64,000 nucleotides of DNA, from NCBI GenBank assembly GCA_964497515.1, contig CAZCCV010000004.1, positions 1 to 64,000 on the forward strand, written 5' to 3'. This document shows, one piece after another, positions 49,406 to 58,975 of the stretch. Below the pieces are notes generated by a model. It saw only the letters and a list, made by a program, of their open reading frames with translations, had not been told where the DNA came from and did no database searches. Positions within the stretch are counted from its first letter, which is position 1; the number at the start of each line of letters is the position of its first letter. The stretch is from CAZCCV01 sp964497515 (GTDB taxonomy: Bacteria > Armatimonadota > UBA5829 > DTLH01). The translations under genes were made by a program, and so were the position numbers.

Positions 49406-52400
49406 ATGCGCAAGGTTGTGCTACTGGTATTGGTGTTGCTTTTGGCTGGTTCTTTGCTAGCATCTGCTGCGCCTGAGTTCGACAGATTTGTGGCTTTGGT
49501 TGGCGTGGATGATGCAGTTAAAGGCCGCAACGGTGAGGCCATCTTCCGCGTGAAAGTGGATGGCAAAGAGGTTTTCAAGTCAGATGTCTTGCTGCCGGGA
49601 GAACCACCCAAGGAAGTGGATGTACCTATAGCTGGAGCCACCGAGCTTGGGCTGTACGTCGATGATGAAGGCGATGGCCACGGCGGGGATTGGGGGAACT
49701 GGCTCGATGCAAGGCTTGTCAATTCCAAAACCGGAGAGGCTATGTTCCTCACTGATCTGGTTCCGGAAGAGAAGGCCTGGATACCCTCTCATAAAGACCG
49801 CAACATAGTCGAAAACAAGCTGTCTCTCGCTGGCAGGGTGTATGCTAGAGGCTGGGGGTGTATCAGCGGCGATGAAATGGTGTTTAGAAACTGGAGCACA
49901 GTCGCTGCTGAACGCGAAGCTGAAGTCGACAAGCAGAACGAAGCAGCCGTAAAACGCTTTGGTGCAATGCGCCTCCGCTTGGCTGATATCCCTCAGGGAA
50001 TGACAGTCCTCATAAACGGCAGACCACTGCAAGCCACCGACGTTATGCAGGGTGGGGCACTGATCACCGCGGATGCAGTCATAACCGTTACCATCAACCC
50101 ACTAAACAGAGAGCACACTGACTGGTGGAAATATGGAAAGTGCGCTGTTATTGTTGGCGACGATGTTGTCCCGCTTTCATCTTTAGTTCAGCCGACCGAA
50201 AGGGTAGTGCACAAGAGCATTAGCCCAAACCGTCAGGTTCTCGTCGGAGAGGCTCAAAGTGAACAGCAGATATACTGGATGGGGCAGCCTCTTCCTCCTA
50301 ACGGCCCAATAACGTTCGATATTCGAGATTTGCCGCTCGCGATGATAAGAGCGATGAAGTCGACTACTGAATCCGATAATCAACTGATTATCCGCGCACA
50401 GCAGTTCAAGACCACTGAGGTCGATCATCCCGAAGCTATCACCAGTGCGCTCTTAACGGTTAAGGTTGACGATAATCCTGTAGCTTATGTTTTCTCCGAT
50501 AACAAAGAGAGCTGGTCGCAATCTGTAGCAATTGAAGACTGGCCGAAGAAACTCGAGTGCGTTGCTACACCGGGCGCCGATGGCAGTTTAGCTGACGGTT
50601 TTACTATTGATCTCGGCATTCGAGTTCAAGGGATGTCTGAACCGCTGTGGTTGAGCAGCGTCTCACCATCTTTTGCCAAGTTCGACTATAGAGAAGCGAA
50701 GCGACTTCTTATCGCTGGTGCTTGGTCGCTTCCTGGTTCTGGAATTGCACGTTGGGACGGGTTGTCAAACGAGCTCGAAATGAGGAAGAAGGGTGAAGCT
50801 GCTCTGGCTGCCGCTACCAGCAAGATAAATGCGGCAAAGAATCCTGCTGAAATCGATGCAGCAATCGACGAAGTGCTGAAACTCGACCCCAGGCAGCCGG
50901 AAGTCCGCATAGCTGCCGCTGCCCGGTTCAGTGAATTAGGGGAACTTAACCGCGAGCGAGAACAGTGGGGACTCATCGCAGAAGCCAGTCGCGTCGATCT
51001 TGCTCTGATGCAAAAAATCAGGCGTTCTATCGATGAGATTTGGGACAAAATGGATCCCGAACCTAATGTGTATCCGGATGATTCATCATCTACCAGATCA
51101 TTGCGTGCCCTAGGTGCTCTTTGGTCGGAGGAGGGCGATTTTGCTAACAGTATCTGGACTTTAGAGCTCGACCCGAACAACCAGTGGACTGACGAGATTA
51201 CCTTCAGTGCACCAGATTCTTCCCGATTTGCCGTGCTCGTCAACAGCCGTGGTGTCGAAGTCACGGCCAAGATCACTCAGGACGGACGAGTGATAGCCGA
51301 GAAAACCACCCGACATCCCATGCTCGATGTAGACGCAGCTAAGTCAGGAGTATCTCCGGATAGACCTCTAAACCTCGTTGTATCCTTTGAACCGGATACC
51401 ACAGGAATTATTCAGGGGCACACTATGGAAGTGACGGCTTGGCATGTGAAGTCCGAAGCCGACTTGCCTACCGAATCCTGGGAACTGGCTATCAACTGCG
51501 ATGGATCAGCAGTTGTCAGTCGCACCAGCAAAGCACCGGTGCTTGCCGCGATTCCGAGAACGGCTACCAATCTCACTATTGAAGGAGCATCCGGATATAC
51601 CGTGCAGGAGCCGATTACCGAATACCTTGTAGATCCGGACGGCAGGCTGAGCGGCTCGAACTTCCCGATGTTTGTCGTTCCCGAGCCAGGAAAGGAGCTA
51701 AAAATCTCCTACGACTGGCCGGATGCAGCCTACAATGTGTCTGTTTCCAGAATGAACTGGAGCGGGCGAAAGGATCATACGTACCTTGCGACCCCGGCGA
51801 CGATTCTTGATACAGAAGCAAAGAGCACGTGGAGGATAACTCAACTTCCCAAAGATTGGAAGAATACCCGTTACACTCCAGAACCGGAGCCCAACGATGA
51901 GAACCTGTTCCGTGTTGAACCGAAGGGTGGATTGAGTGCTGAATGGGAGGCTCGCGATGTTCCGACATCGTGGATTGTAATGAGTCACGCTAACTTGAAC
52001 TTCTACGCACCGGACAATCCCACTAGCAGACGCTGGCTGCCGGTGTGGATGAACTACGTGAAAATGATCTACGACCGCGAGGTGCTGGTATCGGGTTACG
52101 AGAATCCGTTTTATCTCTATATTGCTCCGACTGGGCCAGGTCAGCTTTCGGGCTATGGTGGAGGCACGGTTGCCGATAGAAATGCTTGTGAAACGTGGAT
52201 TGCCTGCACTGGGCGAATGGCGCCGTGTCTTTGGAGGCACTTCAGCAATGTCACAGGTGTTGATGCCCACGAGCTGCACTGGATACAGGGCAATTGTATG
52301 GTGCTCTCAGCGCCCGTTTGGGCAACGGAAGGGTTCGGTGCGTGGCTGGAGCAGACCGGCTGGGAAGTCTCCCGGCTGGCTGACGCCAACAAGTGGCGAA

Positions 52401-53206
52401 GGACAAGGCTCGACAGTCTCCAGTCTACCCTCGAGATGGTTCGTCAAACCGGTAGCAATCCGATTCAAGCGGAACGCCCGGAGTGGGATGCCCTGCCAGG
52501 CAACATTCGTGAAAGAGCTATTCATCTTGGATGGCATATTGTCGATGAGCTGGCAAGTAAGTATGGCGATGATTTTTGGGCCAAATTCTGGGCTGAGCAA
52601 CGTAGATTAAATAGCGATGTCTACGGCGTTCTGTCGCCCAGAGCGAAGCAGATTCTGCTGGTCGACGAACTGGTGAGAATCAGCAAGGATCCGACTCTTC
52701 GTGAGAGATTTGTTAATGAGTGGCTGTTCGATCTAACTCCAGACCCTCAAGATGCGCCGGATAGATTCCTCATACTGCCTCGCCAGCCGCGTGTAACCGC
52801 AGAAGATAAGCCGGAGTTTGCGGCTCTTGCGTGCGATGATCAGTTGTGGAGTGTGGCATCTGGAACTGGCAAATGGAGCGAAGTAGTGCCGACTATGGAA
52901 GGCCATCGTGGTACTGCCTGGTATCGCTTCAGCTTCAAAGTGCCAGCGAACTTCAAGACACAGAATCTTGAGCTCGTTCTCGCTGGAGTGTCAGGAGACG
53001 ATACTACTTATCTGAATGGTAAAGAGCTTGGTTCTACTACCGAAACTCAAAATCGTGAACGAAGCCGCCGAAGCGAGCGAGTCTACAAGATTGCGAGTGG
53101 CACGCTGAAACCGGGAAAGCGCAATGTAGTGGCTGTCCGTGTGACGAGCAAAACTGGCGGTGGTATTGGTGAAAGACCGACTATAGTCTCTAGAATCGTC
53201 AAATAG
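49406..53206 (+). CDS. Giant secreted protein with NPCBM-like, gluzincin-like and C-terminal jelly-roll domains
   Basis: The ATG at 49406 follows AGGAGG. The 1266-residue product has a signal peptide of about 21 residues (ending ASAAP). An NPCBM/NEW2-like domain comes first (FDRFVALVGVDDAVKGRNGEA..GLYVDDEGDGHGGDWGNWLDA). A long central part includes a helical TPR-like segment around 445-530. Around residue 955 the sequence reads DAHELHWIQG followed by VWATEGFGAWLEQ. This imitates a gluzincin active site (HExxH plus downstream Glu), but the second His is one residue early, so catalysis is doubtful. The last 130 residues form a GH2-like sugar-binding jelly roll (WYRFSFKVP, GVSGDDTTYLNGKELG). 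The substrate is unknown. Confidence 0.7.
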   Translation: MRKVVLLVLVLLLAGSLLASAAPEFDRFVALVGVDDAVKGRNGEAIFRVKVDGKEVFKSDVLLPGEPPKEVDVPIAGATELGLYVDDEGDGHGGDWGNWLDARLVNSKTGEAMFLTDLVPEEKAWIPSHKDRNIVENKLSLAGRVYARGWGCISGDEMVFRNWSTVAAEREAEVDKQNEAAVKRFGAMRLRLADIPQGMTVLINGRPLQATDVMQGGALITADAVITVTINPLNREHTDWWKYGKCAVIVGDDVVPLSSLVQPTERVVHKSISPNRQVLVGEAQSEQQIYWMGQPLPPNGPITFDIRDLPLAMIRAMKSTTESDNQLIIRAQQFKTTEVDHPEAITSALLTVKVDDNPVAYVFSDNKESWSQSVAIEDWPKKLECVATPGADGSLADGFTIDLGIRVQGMSEPLWLSSVSPSFAKFDYREAKRLLIAGAWSLPGSGIARWDGLSNELEMRKKGEAALAAATSKINAAKNPAEIDAAIDEVLKLDPRQPEVRIAAAARFSELGELNREREQWGLIAEASRVDLALMQKIRRSIDEIWDKMDPEPNVYPDDSSSTRSLRALGALWSEEGDFANSIWTLELDPNNQWTDEITFSAPDSSRFAVLVNSRGVEVTAKITQDGRVIAEKTTRHPMLDVDAAKSGVSPDRPLNLVVSFEPDTTGIIQGHTMEVTAWHVKSEADLPTESWELAINCDGSAVVSRTSKAPVLAAIPRTATNLTIEGASGYTVQEPITEYLVDPDGRLSGSNFPMFVVPEPGKELKISYDWPDAAYNVSVSRMNWSGRKDHTYLATPATILDTEAKSTWRITQLPKDWKNTRYTPEPEPNDENLFRVEPKGGLSAEWEARDVPTSWIVMSHANLNFYAPDNPTSRRWLPVWMNYVKMIYDREVLVSGYENPFYLYIAPTGPGQLSGYGGGTVADRNACETWIACTGRMAPCLWRHFSNVTGVDAHELHWIQGNCMVLSAPVWATEGFGAWLEQTGWEVSRLADANKWRRTRLDSLQSTLEMVRQTGSNPIQAERPEWDALPGNIRERAIHLGWHIVDELASKYGDDFWAKFWAEQRRLNSDVYGVLSPRAKQILLVDELVRISKDPTLRERFVNEWLFDLTPDPQDAPDRFLILPRQPRVTAEDKPEFAALACDDQLWSVASGTGKWSEVVPTMEGHRGTAWYRFSFKVPANFKTQNLELVLAGVSGDDTTYLNGKELGSTTETQNRERSRRSERVYKIASGTLKPGKRNVVAVRVTSKTGGGIGERPTIVSRIVK

Positions 53207-53223
53207 ACACTTGATTATTGCTG

Positions 53224-53253
53224 AGGGGCACGAGATTCTCGTGCCCCTTTTTT
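53224..53253 (+). terminator. Terminator after the 1266-residue protein
   Basis: A perfect 11-bp stem (53224-53234 and 53238-53248) with a 3-base loop is followed by six T residues. Confidence 0.92.
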
Positions 53254-53343
53254 CTTTGGTGATGGCCGTCTAATACTTTCGTACTACTTCATAATAATAC
53301 TATCTGCTGATTGGAAATGATGAGCATTTATGTAACAATATAT

Positions 53344-53373
53344 TTGATGCGGAGAATAGGTCGTAAGTATAGT
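53344..53373 (+). promoter_or_regulatory. Candidate promoter of the second prepilin-like gene
   Basis: TTGATG (53344-53349) and TATAGT (53368-53373) are separated by 18 bp in an AT-rich gap. Confidence 0.5.
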
Positions 53374-53501
53374 ACAAAAATAGTGCTTATAGCTAATTGA
53401 CTGTATTGCCTGCTTACGCCAAAATTATCATGAGTCTCTATTGTCATCGATCTGAGAGGCAATGGTGGTTTTCAGTTAATAGATATGGAGGAAAGATTGT
53501 T

Positions 53502-54332
53502 ATGTTGTCAATGAGCCGCTCTTTACAGCGTTCCAGAAGAGGCTTCACGCTAATTGAGCTTCTGGTCGTGATTGCGATCATTGCTATACTGGCTGCAATA
53601 CTGTTCCCAGTGTTTTCGATGGCAAGGGAATCGGCCAAAAGGTCAAAGTGTCTGTCTAACCTGAGACAGATTTCCACTGCTATCCAGTTGTACAAAGACA
53701 ATTGGGCTGGCAGTTTCCCGTCTGCCGGTAAGGGAGAGTATCCTGCGCCTCCACTATATAGTGCCTACCCGTACAGTTTTTGGGCGATTATGATCCAGCC
53801 GTACCACAAGGCGAAGGATCTTACCAGGTGCCAGGGCGCACTTATGACACCTGACGATCGCTATGCTTACCCGACTCCGAAGAACTCGGAGATTACGAAG
53901 AGAACGATTGCGTTCAACTACGGAATCAATGAGTGTATGCTGTATGCCGACTGGGGTCCGTGGACTAAGGAGTCTTCGCTCCCGCAGCCAAGCAAAACGC
54001 TGCTTATAGCTGACTCTTCGTGGGTGCTGATCAACAGCTGGTATGATACTACTGGCCCTGATGGCGTCAGATTGCCGCACGGTATGATTCGAATGAAGTA
54101 CGCCAACTCTCCTACCAAAACTTGGTCGTCCAACTGGGTTGGTGATCCGTCTCAGATGGCGACAAGACACGGAGGGGTCATCCAGGTTCTGTTTGCTGAT
54201 GGTCACGTTAGATCGATTGCCGGAAATGCTCTCGCATACAAGGGAGATTACAATGTTCCGTCACCAGACAAGATTTCTTCTACCAACCAGGAGTTCCCGC
54301 TGATCCACCCCGGCGCACAACTTCTGAAGTAA
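53502..54332 (+). CDS. Type II pseudopilin-like secreted protein (DUF1559/H-x9-DG type)
   Basis: The ATG at 53502 lies 10 bases after GGAGG and gives a basic leader with SRRG-FTLIELLVVIAIIAILAAI, the prepilin peptidase site and helix. The 276-residue product continues with SAKRSKCLSNLRQISTAIQLYKDN and ends with RHGGVIQVLFADGHVRSI, the H-x9-DG-type motif. It resembles the protein at 30599-31312 strongly at the N terminus and more loosely beyond. Assembly into a type IV pilus or secretion pseudopilus is inferred from the leader only; no pilus machinery genes are in the window. Confidence 0.9.
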   Translation: MLSMSRSLQRSRRGFTLIELLVVIAIIAILAAILFPVFSMARESAKRSKCLSNLRQISTAIQLYKDNWAGSFPSAGKGEYPAPPLYSAYPYSFWAIMIQPYHKAKDLTRCQGALMTPDDRYAYPTPKNSEITKRTIAFNYGINECMLYADWGPWTKESSLPQPSKTLLIADSSWVLINSWYDTTGPDGVRLPHGMIRMKYANSPTKTWSSNWVGDPSQMATRHGGVIQVLFADGHVRSIAGNALAYKGDYNVPSPDKISSTNQEFPLIHPGAQLLK

Positions 54333-54361
54333 ACAATTACCTCCATAGCTGATGCAAGAAA

Positions 54362-54391
54362 GAGCCGGACTCTCATCTTGAGACCCGGCTC
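54362..54391. terminator. Terminator between convergent genes
   Basis: GAGCCGG (54362-54368) pairs with CCGGCTC (54385-54391), extended by AGAAA/TTTCT outside. It serves the pilin-like gene and the convergent URO-D-like gene. Confidence 0.75.
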
Positions 54392-54435
54392 TCTTTCTAT
54401 CTTCTTAAAGAAGCGTTTTAGTAACCAGCTTGCTC

Positions 54436-55533
54436 CTAATATAGACACTCCTTTGCAGCATCTGCAAAGGCCTGCACGTTTACAGGATCTCCTCGGAAGA
54501 AGTGGTCGGAGGGAGAACAGATATAACCGCCGTTCGGGCACGCTCTGTGCAGTTCAAACACAAGCTCTCTCGCTCTCTCCGGTGTTCCATTTTCAAAACC
54601 AGCATTCTGGTCGAAACCACCTACAAAGAACAGCTTGTCACCAACTCGGCGCTCACATTCTGCAAGGTCACAGTCGCCACCCATTCCAGGAGGTGTCATC
54701 GTCTCCAGTCCGTCAGCGTGGTTATCCAGTACGTTATCCAACTGATGCATAAGCCCACCGCACAGGTGATAGACAACCTTGAGTTCTATCGAGTGCAGCG
54801 CATCGTGAAGTTGTCTGTCGTAAGGTGTACAGAACTCCGCATGCATTTTCGGGCTGATAACTGTGTTCGACCCCGCACCACCGCCGGTTTCGATAAGGTC
54901 CATCGGTTCGCCCTTCATCATCTCGATAACTCGCAGTTGTCTGTCGGTTATGGCCTGCAGAGCATACGCTGTCCATTCGGGTTCGTCGATGGCGTAGAAT
55001 ATTGCTTCTTCAGTTCCTACGAGTACGCAGAAACTCTGCCAAGGGCCGGACTGTCCGTGTCCCCAAAGGCACGATCTCATAATACCTTTGTCGCCAAGTC
55101 GTTCCTTGATAGCGTGAAGCGGAGCGAAGTCGAGTCTTTCCGGCACCGGACTATATTTCAGGAAGAGCTCCATATCTTCTTTGCTCTTCACAAGCGGCTC
55201 AGTCTCCCAAGCGGTGACTTCGTTGAAGGCTCCTGCGAGAGTCAATGTCCCTTCGGGAGTTGTGATTACGCTTTTCCAGCTACTGTCACCACTGTCGTTG
55301 ATACCAAGATCCGTGCGCTCCACTTGCCAATTGGCGAGCGACTTTTCACTCTTTACATAGATAGGATCGCAGTAGATAACGTGATCCATTCCAAACCGAT
55401 CATACGCCTCCCAAGCGTCGGCTCCGTCCAGATAATGGTTAAGATAGTATGGCATCCAGCCGTGAACCTGTGCAGGAAGACGGTCTGGCTTGCCGCGTTC
55501 CATCGCGATTAGCAATCGTTCTCTTGACGTCAT
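54436..55533 (-). CDS. Uroporphyrinogen decarboxylase-like (URO-D superfamily) protein, possible corrinoid methyltransferase
   Basis: The 365-residue product begins TSRERLLIAMERGKPDRLPAQ, the usual start of MtaA/CmuA/URO-D-like proteins. The conserved C-terminal barrel includes VVYHLCGGLMHQLDNVLDNHADGLE, where His-x-Cys matches the zinc-binding motif of methylcobamide:CoM-type methyltransferases. GPWQSFCVLVGTEEAIFYAID and NGGYICSPSDHFFRGDP are also family blocks. True HemE is shorter and has a different N terminus. These proteins are common in Armatimonadota and Planctomycetes, usually with unknown substrate. No corrinoid protein gene is adjacent. Confidence 0.82.
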   Translation of the reverse strand: MTSRERLLIAMERGKPDRLPAQVHGWMPYYLNHYLDGADAWEAYDRFGMDHVIYCDPIYVKSEKSLANWQVERTDLGINDSGDSSWKSVITTPEGTLTLAGAFNEVTAWETEPLVKSKEDMELFLKYSPVPERLDFAPLHAIKERLGDKGIMRSCLWGHGQSGPWQSFCVLVGTEEAIFYAIDEPEWTAYALQAITDRQLRVIEMMKGEPMDLIETGGGAGSNTVISPKMHAEFCTPYDRQLHDALHSIELKVVYHLCGGLMHQLDNVLDNHADGLETMTPPGMGGDCDLAECERRVGDKLFFVGGFDQNAGFENGTPERARELVFELHRACPNGGYICSPSDHFFRGDPVNVQAFADAAKECLY

Positions 55534-55556
55534 TTGGCTCCAAACTCCTGGTGTAT

Positions 55557-57227
55557 CTACATTCTGTCGGGTGCGTTCACTCCCAGCATACCCAGAGCAT
55601 TCGCTAAAACTATCTGGGCGGATTGAACGAGCACCAGTCGTGCCGCTGTTAGTTCAGGAGCCTCACCCAGGACGCGGCAGTCCCGGTAGAACGCGTGAAA
55701 TAGTGCTGCCAACTCTGTAGCATAGCTCGTTAGCCTGTGCGGTTCGAAGTGCACTGCGGCACGTTCGATCAACGCTGGCCATTCAGCAAGCTTCTTGATC
55801 AGCTCGATTTCTGATTCGTGAGTTATCAGCGACAGATCAGCGGCCGTAGCCATAGGAATCTGTACACCTTCCTCATTCGCATTCCTAAGAATGCTGGATA
55901 TTCTGGCGTGAGCATACTGCACATAGTAAACCGGGTTTTCAGACGACTGTTGCTTGGCAAGCTCGAGATCAAAATCGAGCGGGCTGTCCGCGCTTCTCAT
56001 TAGCAGGAAGTATCGACTTGCATCTTTGCCAACTTCTTCCACTAGTTCGGATAGCGGCACCAGATCGCCTCTGCGCTTCGACATCATCACAAGCTCCCCA
56101 CCAGAGAAGAGCCGAACTACCTGATATATCAGAACATCCAGCCTCGCTGGGTCGTAGCCGAGCGCAGCAACCGCTGCCTTGGTTCGGGCTATGTACCCGT
56201 GGTGGTGTGGCCCCCAGATGTTCAGCAGCTGGTCGAATCCGCGGTCGAACTTGTCCTTATGATAAGCCGTATCCGCTGCAATATAGGTTGGTTGACCGTT
56301 CGAACGCACAAGGGTGCGGTCTTTGTCGTCGCCGAAGGCTGTGGACTTAAGCCAGATTGCCCCATCTTTTTCGTAGGCATAACCGCTTTCGACCAGTGCC
56401 TCTATCGCACTTTTTACCTTTCCGGAATCGTGCAGTGTGCGTTCAGAATACCAGTTGTCGAAGCGCACTCCAAAGTCTTCGAGATCGGACTTCTGCAGCG
56501 CGATCATTGAACGCTCTCCCACGTCGGTGAAGAGTCTGATTCGCTCATCTTTGGGAAGGTGAACGTGCTTGTCACCGTCGTTTTCGATGATCTCTTTCGC
56601 AATCTGAACTACGTATTCACCCTGATAGCCATCTTCGGGCATCTTGGCATCGTGGCCGAGAAGCTGGAGATAGCGAACTTCCAGAGACTTGCCGAAGTTC
56701 TGCATTTGCGTGCTGTTAAGCGCATCGTTAATATAATACTCGCGATAGACTCGGTATCCAATTGCTTCAAGCAGGTTCGAGATAACGTCGCCGATAGCTC
56801 CACTTCGTGCGCTTCCAACCGTAACCGGGCCGTTAGGGTTTGCACTCACGAACTCGACAAGTATGCTCTGCCCGCTATATCGATCGGTTGTCCCATAGCG
56901 TTTTCCTTCAATGGAAATGCGCCGGATAACCTGATGATACCAATCGGGTTTGAGGTAGAAGTTGATGAAGCCCGCTCCTGCGACCTCCACCTTTTCTATT
57001 AGTCCGTTCGTGGCCAAGCGATCGATAATGCTCTGTGCAATCTCGCGAGGTGGTCGCCCCACGAGCCTCGCAAGGATCATCGCGATATTTGTAGAGTAAT
57101 CACCGAACTCTTTGTTGCGCGGAACGTCGAATTCCACTTCGGGAAAATCATCAATCGCTATATCTCCCGATGTCTTCGTTTCTTCGAGCGTTTGCTCTAC
57201 AATTTTAATCAGTTCGTCCTTCAGCAT
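55557..57227 (-). CDS. argS: Arginyl-tRNA synthetase with altered HIGH motif
   Basis: The ATG at 57227 (MLKDELIKIVEQTLEET) follows AGGGTG. The 556-residue product has the ArgRS N-terminal Add1 domain (EFGDYSTNIAMILAR) and a class I core with VEFVSANPNGPVTVGSARSGAIGD. QPTYIAADTAYHKDKFDRGFD..IWGPHHHGYIAR, MMSKRRGDLVPLSELVEEVG and the C-terminal DALR domain (AHARISSILRNA) complete it. In the HIGH-equivalent position it reads TVGS, lacking both His; the KMSKS-equivalent is MMSKR. All other blocks are intact and no second ArgRS is seen, so it is taken as functional. It charges tRNA-Arg. Confidence 0.95.
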   Translation of the reverse strand: MLKDELIKIVEQTLEETKTSGDIAIDDFPEVEFDVPRNKEFGDYSTNIAMILARLVGRPPREIAQSIIDRLATNGLIEKVEVAGAGFINFYLKPDWYHQVIRRISIEGKRYGTTDRYSGQSILVEFVSANPNGPVTVGSARSGAIGDVISNLLEAIGYRVYREYYINDALNSTQMQNFGKSLEVRYLQLLGHDAKMPEDGYQGEYVVQIAKEIIENDGDKHVHLPKDERIRLFTDVGERSMIALQKSDLEDFGVRFDNWYSERTLHDSGKVKSAIEALVESGYAYEKDGAIWLKSTAFGDDKDRTLVRSNGQPTYIAADTAYHKDKFDRGFDQLLNIWGPHHHGYIARTKAAVAALGYDPARLDVLIYQVVRLFSGGELVMMSKRRGDLVPLSELVEEVGKDASRYFLLMRSADSPLDFDLELAKQQSSENPVYYVQYAHARISSILRNANEEGVQIPMATAADLSLITHESEIELIKKLAEWPALIERAAVHFEPHRLTSYATELAALFHAFYRDCRVLGEAPELTAARLVLVQSAQIVLANALGMLGVNAPDRM

Positions 57228-57302
57228 TGTCGATTTCACCCTAACGCAGGCTAAATATGGTAAATGTCCCTTCGAAGGCCGGTCCTGCACCCGGCCCGGG
57301 AT

Positions 57303-58475
57303 CTAAAACGGAAATATGGCGCTGGCAACTCCCGGATACATTTTCTGTATGAGGTGTGCAACCCAGGATATCGTAGCAAATCCGGCTATCACCTGAATCA
57401 GCCCCATACTCCAGATGCGTCCAAACCCATCAGCGTGCCGGCTCGGATGCGTCTGATACTGTTCCAGAAGTTGCTCGCCAGTTCTAATCCCTGCTTCAAG
57501 CTGCCACGGTTTCGGCGGTCTCGTCGTTATGTACTGCTGCATATAGTAACCTATCGTTCTCCATCCGATAAGCACAATTACAATTCCTACCAGCAGTCCA
57601 ATGGTAGGCCCGACATTGGTTCCCAAATAACTGATGATAGCAATGAAAATGGTCGCACCAGCCATCAGATTGGTTCCGCATCGGGGGTGGGCTCTCGGCA
57701 TTTGCAGGACCGATTCTGGAGTTAGCGGTTTACCCGCTTCGATAGTATGCACTACCATGTGCTCGGCTGCATGATAACCCGAGAGCGGTGAAAGCCGCAA
57801 GAGCAGCAACACCAAGCCAACCTGCACGGTTGCAATAATGTAGTGGAAGCTATCCACTCTCAGACCACCTACAGTACCAGACCCAACCGGCTGCGATTCC
57901 AGAAGCGTAAGAATGTGGGTGTCGAAGACACCGTCGACAGCCATTGCAGCTCCGATCATAATGGATCTTGCCGCTACCAGAATAAGCATCATTGTAATGC
58001 CGGTAAGGTATAGTCCCAGACTCCCAGCTCCTGCGGACGTCGCTCCCGTAGTCAAATGAACACCTATCGGAGTTGCCATGCCGGCGATCGACGGTGGCCT
58101 AATAACACTGAATTCTGTTGACAGAAGGTCGCTTCTGGTCACTACTCCTCGGTAGCTGCCCAGCTCATCTACAACGAGCAGTGTGTGCTCGCGAGTCTTG
58201 GCCATTACTTCAGCCGCTTCCGAGATTTTCATATAAACACTTATCGATGACGGGTTAACATCGAGAGCTTGTGCGACTTTGGCTTCAGCATTATCAGCCA
58301 GATGCTGCAAGACGGTTTGTTCGGTCACTGCGCCTGCAATGCGACCGTCAGAGATCACTGGCAGTGCCTGAACCTGCGCCGATCCCATCTCAGATACAGC
58401 CTTCGACAGAGAATCGTCCGGGCTTAGAATCGGAACGTGTCTCATTATGTTCGTTATAGGTCTGTCTCTCAACAT
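57303..58475 (-). CDS. CBS-domain pair fused to a DUF1385 membrane protein
   Basis: The ATG at 58475 follows AAGGA. The 390-residue product begins with two CBS domains (about 1-60, IMRHVPILSPDDSLSKAVSEM; and 65-125, ISVYMKISEAAEVMAKTREHTLLVVDELG). A DUF1385 region with several membrane segments follows, containing the hallmark LSGYHAAEHMVVHTIEAGKPLT and MPRAHPRCGTNLM. CBS pairs bind adenosine nucleotides and gate channels or enzymes; DUF1385 proteins have no assigned activity. The fusion suggests a nucleotide-controlled membrane function. It diverges from rpmB. Confidence 0.85.
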   Translation of the reverse strand: MLRDRPITNIMRHVPILSPDDSLSKAVSEMGSAQVQALPVISDGRIAGAVTEQTVLQHLADNAEAKVAQALDVNPSSISVYMKISEAAEVMAKTREHTLLVVDELGSYRGVVTRSDLLSTEFSVIRPPSIAGMATPIGVHLTTGATSAGAGSLGLYLTGITMMLILVAARSIMIGAAMAVDGVFDTHILTLLESQPVGSGTVGGLRVDSFHYIIATVQVGLVLLLLRLSPLSGYHAAEHMVVHTIEAGKPLTPESVLQMPRAHPRCGTNLMAGATIFIAIISYLGTNVGPTIGLLVGIVIVLIGWRTIGYYMQQYITTRPPKPWQLEAGIRTGEQLLEQYQTHPSRHADGFGRIWSMGLIQVIAGFATISWVAHLIQKMYPGVASAIFPF

Positions 58476-58509
58476 TGCTTCCTTATGACAGCCGCCTGTT
58501 AATTCCAGG

Positions 58510-58539
58510 TTGCCAGGATAACGGCTACTGTGGTATTAT
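58510..58539 (+). promoter_or_regulatory. Candidate promoter of rpmB
   Basis: TTGCCA (58510-58515) and TATTAT (58534-58539) are separated by 18 bp, about 40 bp before rpmB. Confidence 0.5.
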
Positions 58540-58579
58540 CTAGTGTTGCCTTATTCCTTTCAGGAGGACACTAGTACAC

Positions 58580-58795
58580 ATGGCTAACATTTGCGATATC
58601 TGCGGCAAAGGCCCGCAGTTCGGACAAAATATTCGTCACGTCCACTCCGGATCGTGGGCTCTGCGTGCTCCGCGCACCAAGCGACGCTGGCTGCCAAACC
58701 TGCAGACCGTTAGGGTTCCGAATGGTGATGTCACGAAAAAAATCCGTGTATGCACAAAATGCATAAAGGCCGGAAAGGTTGTGCGTGCCATCTAA
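58580..58795 (+). CDS. rpmB: 50S ribosomal protein L28, zinc-finger form
   Basis: The ATG at 58580 follows AGGAGG upstream. The 71-residue product begins ANICDICGKGPQFGQN and ends IRVCTKCIKAGKVVRAI, so CxxC pairs at both ends can bind zinc (the C+ form of L28). TKRRWLPNLQTVRV is the conserved middle. It is a structural protein of the large ribosomal subunit. It is a single gene with promoter and terminator. Confidence 0.97.
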   Translation: MANICDICGKGPQFGQNIRHVHSGSWALRAPRTKRRWLPNLQTVRVPNGDVTKKIRVCTKCIKAGKVVRAI

Positions 58796-58823
58796 TTGAT
58801 GGTCTCACAACCCGCCAAACAAC

Positions 58824-58851
58824 AAAAAGGGAGACAAGCGCTCCCTTTTTT
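58824..58851 (+). terminator. Terminator of rpmB
   Basis: AAAAAGGGAG (58824-58833) pairs with CTCCCTTTTT (58841-58850), with a following T tract. Confidence 0.88.
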
Positions 58852-58975
58852 GTTTGGTCCTGTCAGCACCGACACAATTATACCTCTGTCGAGCGGAAAG
58901 TGCAAAGAGTGTTTCATCTTTTTGCCTTTCCCTCGGATTCTTCTTCTCCGGACCGATCCGAAAACGCGCGCTCCC

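Noticed and set aside
54502..55512. A 336-codon plus-strand frame
   Set aside because: It is antisense to the URO-D-like gene, with no recognisable motif and an unfavourable composition.
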